From the NCBI GenBank assembly GCA_046728075.1, contig JBKPDV010000012.1:1-9933 (forward strand): 9,933 nt of DNA, in the 5' to 3' direction. Made by a program: the position numbers and the translations under genes. The notes under the pieces were generated by a model. It ran no database searches and was not told where the DNA came from. It was given only the letters and a program-made list of their open reading frames with translations. This stretch comes from JBKPDV01 sp046728075. GTDB lineage: Bacteria > Acidobacteriota > Thermoanaerobaculia > UBA5066 > Gp7-AA6. Of the stretch, positions 6,691-9,933 are shown one piece after another (positions within the stretch are counted from its first letter, which is position 1; every line of letters begins with the position of its first letter).

Positions 6691-6712
6691 GGCCGACACC
6701 TTAGAATCGGCC
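6691..6712 (+). repeat. Intercistronic hairpin between the XRE and TPR genes
   Basis: GGCCGA (6691-6696) and TCGGCC (6707-6712) make a perfect 6-bp stem with a 10-nt loop. It ends 14 nt before the TPR start codon and is not followed by a T-run. It could protect RNA or tune the TPR gene's translation. That gene has no visible Shine-Dalgarno, so RNA structure may matter there. Confidence 0.4.
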
Positions 6713-6726
6713 GAGTTGCAAAATAG

Positions 6727-7629
6727 ATGAGCGATCGCCGGAAACACCTCGAGTTTCTTCGCAAGACCGCGAAGGATGCCATCTGGGCGGGCGATTACGA
6801 GCGCGCTCTGACGCTCTACGACGACGGTCTGGGACTGGCCCGGGGCTGGAAGGATCGCGACCTCGAGGATCTGTTCACCTGCAACCGGGCGACGACGCTC
6901 CTCGAGATGGACCGGCAGGACTTCGATCTTTCTCGCCTGAAGGAGATCCTGCTGCGCAATCCGATGAACTTCAACGGGGCGCTCGCCGCTCACACCTGCG
7001 CGCGCGCGCACGAGTTGCGGGGGGAGCCGGCACGAGCCCGCTTCTATGCGCAGACTGCCCTCCAGAAGAGCCGCGATCTCGGCTTCGACGACATCCTCGC
7101 GAGCTCCTACAACGTTCTCGGAAACCTGGAGCTGCGGGAGAGCCGCTTCGAAGAGGCGCGCGATCTCTTCGAAGAAGCGCTCGGCCATCTCCAGGGGCGC
7201 GGAGACGAAACCTCCTGCCTGGCGGCGCAGTACGCCGACAACCTCGGCTATTGCCACATCGCGCTGGATCACGTCGAAACGGGACTTCCGCTCGTCCGCC
7301 GAGCCGTGGATCTCTTCGAGCATCATGGCGCGCGGCAGGCGCTCGACTACCCTTGCCTGGATATCTGCTTCGCGAGCGTGAAAACGAAGCAGCTGGAAGA
7401 AGCCGAGGTGTGGGGCGTTCAAGCCCTCGCGCTCGGGAAAGAATTCGCGCGTAACGACGTCGTCAAGAACTCTCACTATCTGCTGGCCGAGACTTATTCG
7501 GAAATGGGGAAGGAACCGGAGGCGGACGAGCACTATGAGGCCCTTGCGGACTTCTATCCCAATTTCCCGGCGTTGAAGAACTACCTGCGGCAGATCAGCC
7601 TGATGGACGTGATCAACCTGAGGGCATGA
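6727..7629 (+). CDS. Tetratricopeptide (TPR) repeat protein
   Basis: The frame encodes 300 residues. The start is fixed by an in-frame TAG directly before the ATG; no good Shine-Dalgarno is seen. There is no signal peptide or membrane segment, so it should be cytoplasmic. The protein is almost entirely helical, with TPR-like helix pairs. The first is near 12-40 (AKDAIWAGDYERALTLYDDGL). Others lie near 86-118 (HELRGEPARARFYAQTAL), 126-157 (YNVLGNLELRESRFEEARDLFEEAL), 167-198 (DNLGYCHIALDHVETGLPLVRRAVDLF), 206-240 and 247-280 (YLLAETYSEMGKEPEADEHYEAL). TPR arrays bind peptides or proteins. It sits after an XRE regulator and 1 nt before an exported-protein gene. A sensor or adaptor role for the regulator is attractive but inferred; other protein-scaffold roles are possible. 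Confidence 0.9.
   Translation: MSDRRKHLEFLRKTAKDAIWAGDYERALTLYDDGLGLARGWKDRDLEDLFTCNRATTLLEMDRQDFDLSRLKEILLRNPMNFNGALAAHTCARAHELRGEPARARFYAQTALQKSRDLGFDDILASSYNVLGNLELRESRFEEARDLFEEALGHLQGRGDETSCLAAQYADNLGYCHIALDHVETGLPLVRRAVDLFEHHGARQALDYPCLDICFASVKTKQLEEAEVWGVQALALGKEFARNDVVKNSHYLLAETYSEMGKEPEADEHYEALADFYPNFPALKNYLRQISLMDVINLRA
7620..7624 (+). promoter_or_regulatory. Ribosome-binding site selecting the GTG start at 7631
   Basis: GAGGG lies 6 nt before GTG 7631 and within the last codons of the TPR gene. The alternative ATG at 7637 would have only a GTGAGG immediately abutting it. This favours the GTG start and translational coupling with the TPR gene. Confidence 0.6.
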
Positions 7630-7630
7630 C

Positions 7631-8695
7631 GTGAGGATGCGCCGACTTCTTCCGCTGACCCTGCTGGCCCTTGTGATGGCAGGAGCCGCGCCGCTCCTCG
7701 CGTTCCAGGAGATTTCCATCCTGGCGCCGACCGGCACTCTCTACGTCGTACGCGCCGGGACCGCGAGCGAGCTCCGGGTCGCGGGCAACTACGCTTCGGC
7801 CAACGAGAACGTGATCACATGGGAGAGCCTCGGGCAGGACGGGACCCGCCAGGCGGGCCTGATCCCGGGAGTCGGCGGCACCACGGTGAAGGGCAACCTC
7901 GACCTGGCCTACGACGAGCCGAGCTCCTCCCTGATCGTCCTCTTCCGCGAGGACGTTTCGCTGCTGAACGTGCTTCACCTGGGAATCTTCCGAGGCGGGC
8001 AGTGGACCGTTTCCGACCTGCTGCCCAACCTCGGATTCCCGCATGCCTACAACCCGCGCATGCTGCTCTCGCACCCGATCGTGCACACGACCGCGGCCGA
8101 TGGCAGCGACGTAGCTACGACCAAGTCTCTGCTCTCCATCGTCTGGCTCGAGGAGTCCGGAACGATCCAGGCACGCTACGCTCCGATTTTCCTGGACGAA
8201 GGTTCGAGCGCTGCCGACTTCCAGATCTTCGACCTTCCCCTTGCGGTCGGCAGCTCGGGCTTCAGCGGCTCGACTGGAGTGCCGCCCTCGGCCTATCGAT
8301 ATCCCTCGCTTCAGCTCGAAGGTCCGGGAGGAGGAATCCTCGCGAGCTTCGCGGATCTTCAGGGCAACGTCCAGTATGTCGTTCACATCGGCTTCCCGAC
8401 AGAACTCGGAAAACCGGGCTCGGGAAATCCGATGTGGCTGCGCCGGCACACGCCCATCGTCGGGATCGTCGGCAAGGGACCGCTGGCAAGCTCGCTTCCG
8501 AGCGACGGAGTGGAGATCAACACTTATATCGGCGCGAGCTACCAGCCGACGTTCGTGTGGAGCGACGACAAGGCGGTTCGCTTCATCCGATTCGACGGAC
8601 GGAAGTGGTCCGACGTCAACGCGATCACGCTGAGCGACTCGATGTCCTACGACCGGGCGATCCGCCTGGTTCAGGACATGGCCACGAAGAATTGA
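7631..8695 (+). CDS. Exported protein with beta-propeller-like repeats, function unknown
   Basis: The frame encodes 354 residues from GTG 7631, one nucleotide after the TPR gene stop, so the two are probably co-translated. Residues 1-24 are a signal peptide (MRMRR, Leu/Ala core, PLLA before FQEIS). The mature part is beta-rich. It carries loosely repeated strands ending in aromatic and charged residues: VITWESLGQDG (~61), LIVLFREDVSLL (~101) with GGQWTVSD (~122), LLSIVWLEESGTIQARY (~167), GGILASFADLQGNVQYVVH (~234), and PTFVWSDDKAVRFIRFDG (~306) with RKWSD (~324). The spacing of 50-70 residues and the W/F-x-D/E motifs resemble blades of a sialidase- or BNR-like propeller. However, no Asp-box (SxDxGxTW) or catalytic residues are visible. 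Mature chain has no Cys, unlike the secreted proteins on the other strand. A bidirectional terminator follows. I do not recognise a characterised family. Confidence 0.88.
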   Translation: MRMRRLLPLTLLALVMAGAAPLLAFQEISILAPTGTLYVVRAGTASELRVAGNYASANENVITWESLGQDGTRQAGLIPGVGGTTVKGNLDLAYDEPSSSLIVLFREDVSLLNVLHLGIFRGGQWTVSDLLPNLGFPHAYNPRMLLSHPIVHTTAADGSDVATTKSLLSIVWLEESGTIQARYAPIFLDEGSSAADFQIFDLPLAVGSSGFSGSTGVPPSAYRYPSLQLEGPGGGILASFADLQGNVQYVVHIGFPTELGKPGSGNPMWLRRHTPIVGIVGKGPLASSLPSDGVEINTYIGASYQPTFVWSDDKAVRFIRFDGRKWSDVNAITLSDSMSYDRAIRLVQDMATKN

Positions 8696-8699
8696 AAAC

Positions 8700-8729
8700 A
8701 GTCGACAGCTAACAGTCGACTGTCGACAG
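8700..8729. repeat. Left arm of heptamer-based inverted repeat
   Basis: About four 7-bp units related to ACAGTCG, rich in GTCGAC. The arm matches the reverse complement of 8777-8806 at 25 of 30 positions. It lies between the stop codon at 8695 and the terminator at 8731. Confidence 0.75.
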
Positions 8730-8730
8730 A

Positions 8731-8756
8731 AAAGCCCGGGACCCCTGGGCTTTTTT
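8731..8756 (+). terminator. Bidirectional rho-independent terminator between convergent genes
   Basis: A 10-bp stem (8731-8740 with 8744-8753, one G-T wobble) encloses the loop ACC. The plus strand continues as a six-T run (8751-8756). The minus strand reads TTTT at the other side (8733-8730). It should end the XRE-TPR-exported-protein transcript (stop at 8695) and also the DnaJ transcript arriving from 8807. Confidence 0.9.
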
Positions 8757-8776
8757 CGTTTCGGATGAGTTTCTGA

Positions 8777-8806
8777 CTGTGGACTGTCGACTGTCGACTG
8801 TCGACT
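8777..8806. repeat. Right arm of heptamer-based inverted repeat
   Basis: Three perfect ACTGTCG-type heptamers plus a variant (ACTGTGG), inverted relative to the left arm. It ends directly at the TGA stop codon of the DnaJ gene (8807-8809). With the left arm it can form a long outer stem around the terminator hairpin. Confidence 0.75.
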
Positions 8807-9826
8807 TCACAACCCTCTGGGGAGATCCTTCCGCACCGGTTCGTCATAGAGAGACTCGAGCAGCGTCGCGGCGTCGAGTCCGGCTGGCGTCCCGCGCTTG
8901 GGAACCATGATTCGCACCGTGTAGATGTGGTCGCCCACTTGACCGGTGCGGGGATTCTTCACGCCCTGGCCGCGGAGGCGGAATCTCTGGCGTCCCTGCG
9001 TCCCGGGAGGGATCTTCGCCCGACGCATTCCCCGGATAGTCGGGACGTCGATCTCGGCTCCGGCATAGCCTTCCTTGATCGTGATCGGAACGACGCCGTG
9101 GATGTCGTCGCCGATCCGTTCGAAATACGGATGCGACTGGACGCGTACCGTCACGTAGAGATCGCCTTGCACGCCGCCCGCCTCTCCGGCAACTCCCTTG
9201 CCGGGGACTCGGATCCTGGCACCGTCCTCGGTTCCCTCGGGGATCCGGATCTTGATCGACTCGGATTCCGCGACGACTCCCTGTCCGCGGCAGGTGGGAC
9301 AGACGACCTTGCCCGCGCGGCCGGTCCCGCCGCACTGAGGGCACGGATTCTCGCGGCGGAGAGCCAGAGACGCGGTGCCGCCCAGGACCGCGTCCCGAAA
9401 CGGAACCTCGATCGTGCCGGCCGTGTCTTCTCCGCGGCGCGGCCCGGCGCGCGCGGATCGACCGCGCCCGAACAGATCTCCGAAGAGATCGCCCAGGTCT
9501 CCCGACTCGAAATGAAAGCCCTCGTACCCGGGAGCCGCGCCGCCGAATCCCCCGCTGCCGCCTGCGCCCCCAAATCCCGCCGCCGAAGGATCGAAACCCG
9601 CGGTTGGCCCGGCGTGTCCGAATCGGTCGTAAGCGCGCCGCTTCTCCCCTTCCCTCAAGACGTCGTACGCTTCCTGAATCTCCTGAAATTTCTTCTGGGC
9701 GTTCTTGTCGCCCGGGTTGACATCGGGGTGGAGCTTGCGGGCCAACCGGCGATAGGCTTTCTTGATCTCGGCTTCCGAAGCGCCGCGAGCGACGCCCAGG
9801 ACTTCGTAGTAGTCCCGCTTTTTCAT
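8807..9826 (-). CDS. DnaJ-family (Hsp40) co-chaperone with a reduced zinc finger
   Basis: The frame encodes 339 residues from the ATG at 9826-9824, where homology begins (MKKRDYYEVLGV); AGGA lies 11 nt upstream. DnaJ proteins deliver unfolded clients to DnaK/Hsp70 and stimulate its ATPase through the J domain, in the cytoplasm. The J domain spans about 1-70 with HPD at 33-35. A Gly/Phe-rich linker follows, about 74-125 (GFGGAGGSGGFGG, then DLGDLFGDLFG). Only two CxxCxGxG motifs occur (CPQCGGTG at 162 and CPTCRGQG at 176), where classical DnaJ has four. The C-terminal client-binding domains follow (IRIPEGTEDGARIRVPGKG; GDLYVTVRVQSHPYFERIGDDI; IPPGTQGRQRFRLRGQG; GDHIYTVRI). Length is slightly below the usual 370-380. 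No CIRCE element is visible upstream. Because of the half zinc finger it is better called a DnaJ/CbpA-like co-chaperone than dnaJ itself. Confidence 0.94.
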   Translation of the reverse strand: MKKRDYYEVLGVARGASEAEIKKAYRRLARKLHPDVNPGDKNAQKKFQEIQEAYDVLREGEKRRAYDRFGHAGPTAGFDPSAAGFGGAGGSGGFGGAAPGYEGFHFESGDLGDLFGDLFGRGRSARAGPRRGEDTAGTIEVPFRDAVLGGTASLALRRENPCPQCGGTGRAGKVVCPTCRGQGVVAESESIKIRIPEGTEDGARIRVPGKGVAGEAGGVQGDLYVTVRVQSHPYFERIGDDIHGVVPITIKEGYAGAEIDVPTIRGMRRAKIPPGTQGRQRFRLRGQGVKNPRTGQVGDHIYTVRIMVPKRGTPAGLDAATLLESLYDEPVRKDLPRGL

Positions 9827-9933
9827 GATCGGATTATTCCTGATCGACCGCGACCGAGCGAGCAAGGCCGAGCGGACCTCTTTTTCGCGGTCCTTCTCGC
9901 AGACGTTGCGCCGGACCGTCACCGGACGTGGAA
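9827..9933 (-). other. Upstream region of the DnaJ gene, open in frame to the window edge
   Basis: The DnaJ frame stays open upstream of 9826 through a GTG at 9922 to the window edge. The 32 extra residues are Arg-rich and unlike a J-domain lead-in, so I treat them as non-coding or as the end of another gene. I saw no clear promoter and no regulatory repeat here. The region is too short to decide. Confidence 0.3.

Noticed and set aside
6619..7737. Minus-strand open frame of 372 codons
   Set aside because: Antisense to the TPR protein; TPR helices are obvious in the plus frame.
7613..8449. Minus-strand open frame of 278 codons
   Set aside because: Antisense to the exported protein, which has a signal peptide, a ribosome site and a terminator.

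Overview
The window looks like chromosomal DNA of a high-GC, Gram-negative-type bacterium. GGAGG-type ribosome sites precede several genes. There are Sec-exported proteins, a lipoprotein with a plausible outer-membrane sorting signal, and a polysaccharide-type ABC-2 permease. The mix of large secreted beta-rich proteins, VCBS/FG-GAP proteins and a Cys-rich exported protein beginning ATLLIPYF after its signal peptide recalls soil Acidobacteriota such as Thermoanaerobaculia. That placement is an impression from family resemblance, not a proven assignment. No tRNA, rRNA, CRISPR array, transposase or phage gene was seen.

Left part (1-6238) is all on the minus strand. In transcription order it holds: an ABC-2 type polysaccharide-export permease (5450-6238); a VCBS-repeat lipoprotein (3712-5325); a Cys-rich secreted protein of unknown function (1921-3441) with a strong intrinsic terminator; and a large secreted protein with PKD/Ig-like domains (1687 down to base 1), which runs off the window. 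The theme is the cell surface. The permease has no ATPase partner in the window.

Centre-right (6300-8695) is on the plus strand: a short XRE-family regulator, a TPR-repeat protein, and an exported protein with beta-propeller-like repeats whose GTG start lies 1 nt after the TPR stop. The regulator and the permease diverge from about 60 bp in which TTGACA/TATAGT (plus) and TATAAT/TTGCGT (minus) promoter elements interlock around a 17-bp inverted repeat. This suggests that the XRE protein may control itself and the permease together.

Right end (8696-9933): a bidirectional terminator sits inside a 30-bp imperfect inverted repeat made of 7-bp units. It separates the plus-strand cassette from a convergent DnaJ-family co-chaperone (8807-9826) that carries only two of the usual four CxxCxGxG motifs.

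Most long antisense reading frames here, including one of 620 codons opposite the lipoprotein, are GC-driven shadows. The most interesting items are the XRE + TPR + exported-protein cassette with its shared divergent control region, the half-zinc-finger DnaJ, and the heptamer arrays framing the terminator.
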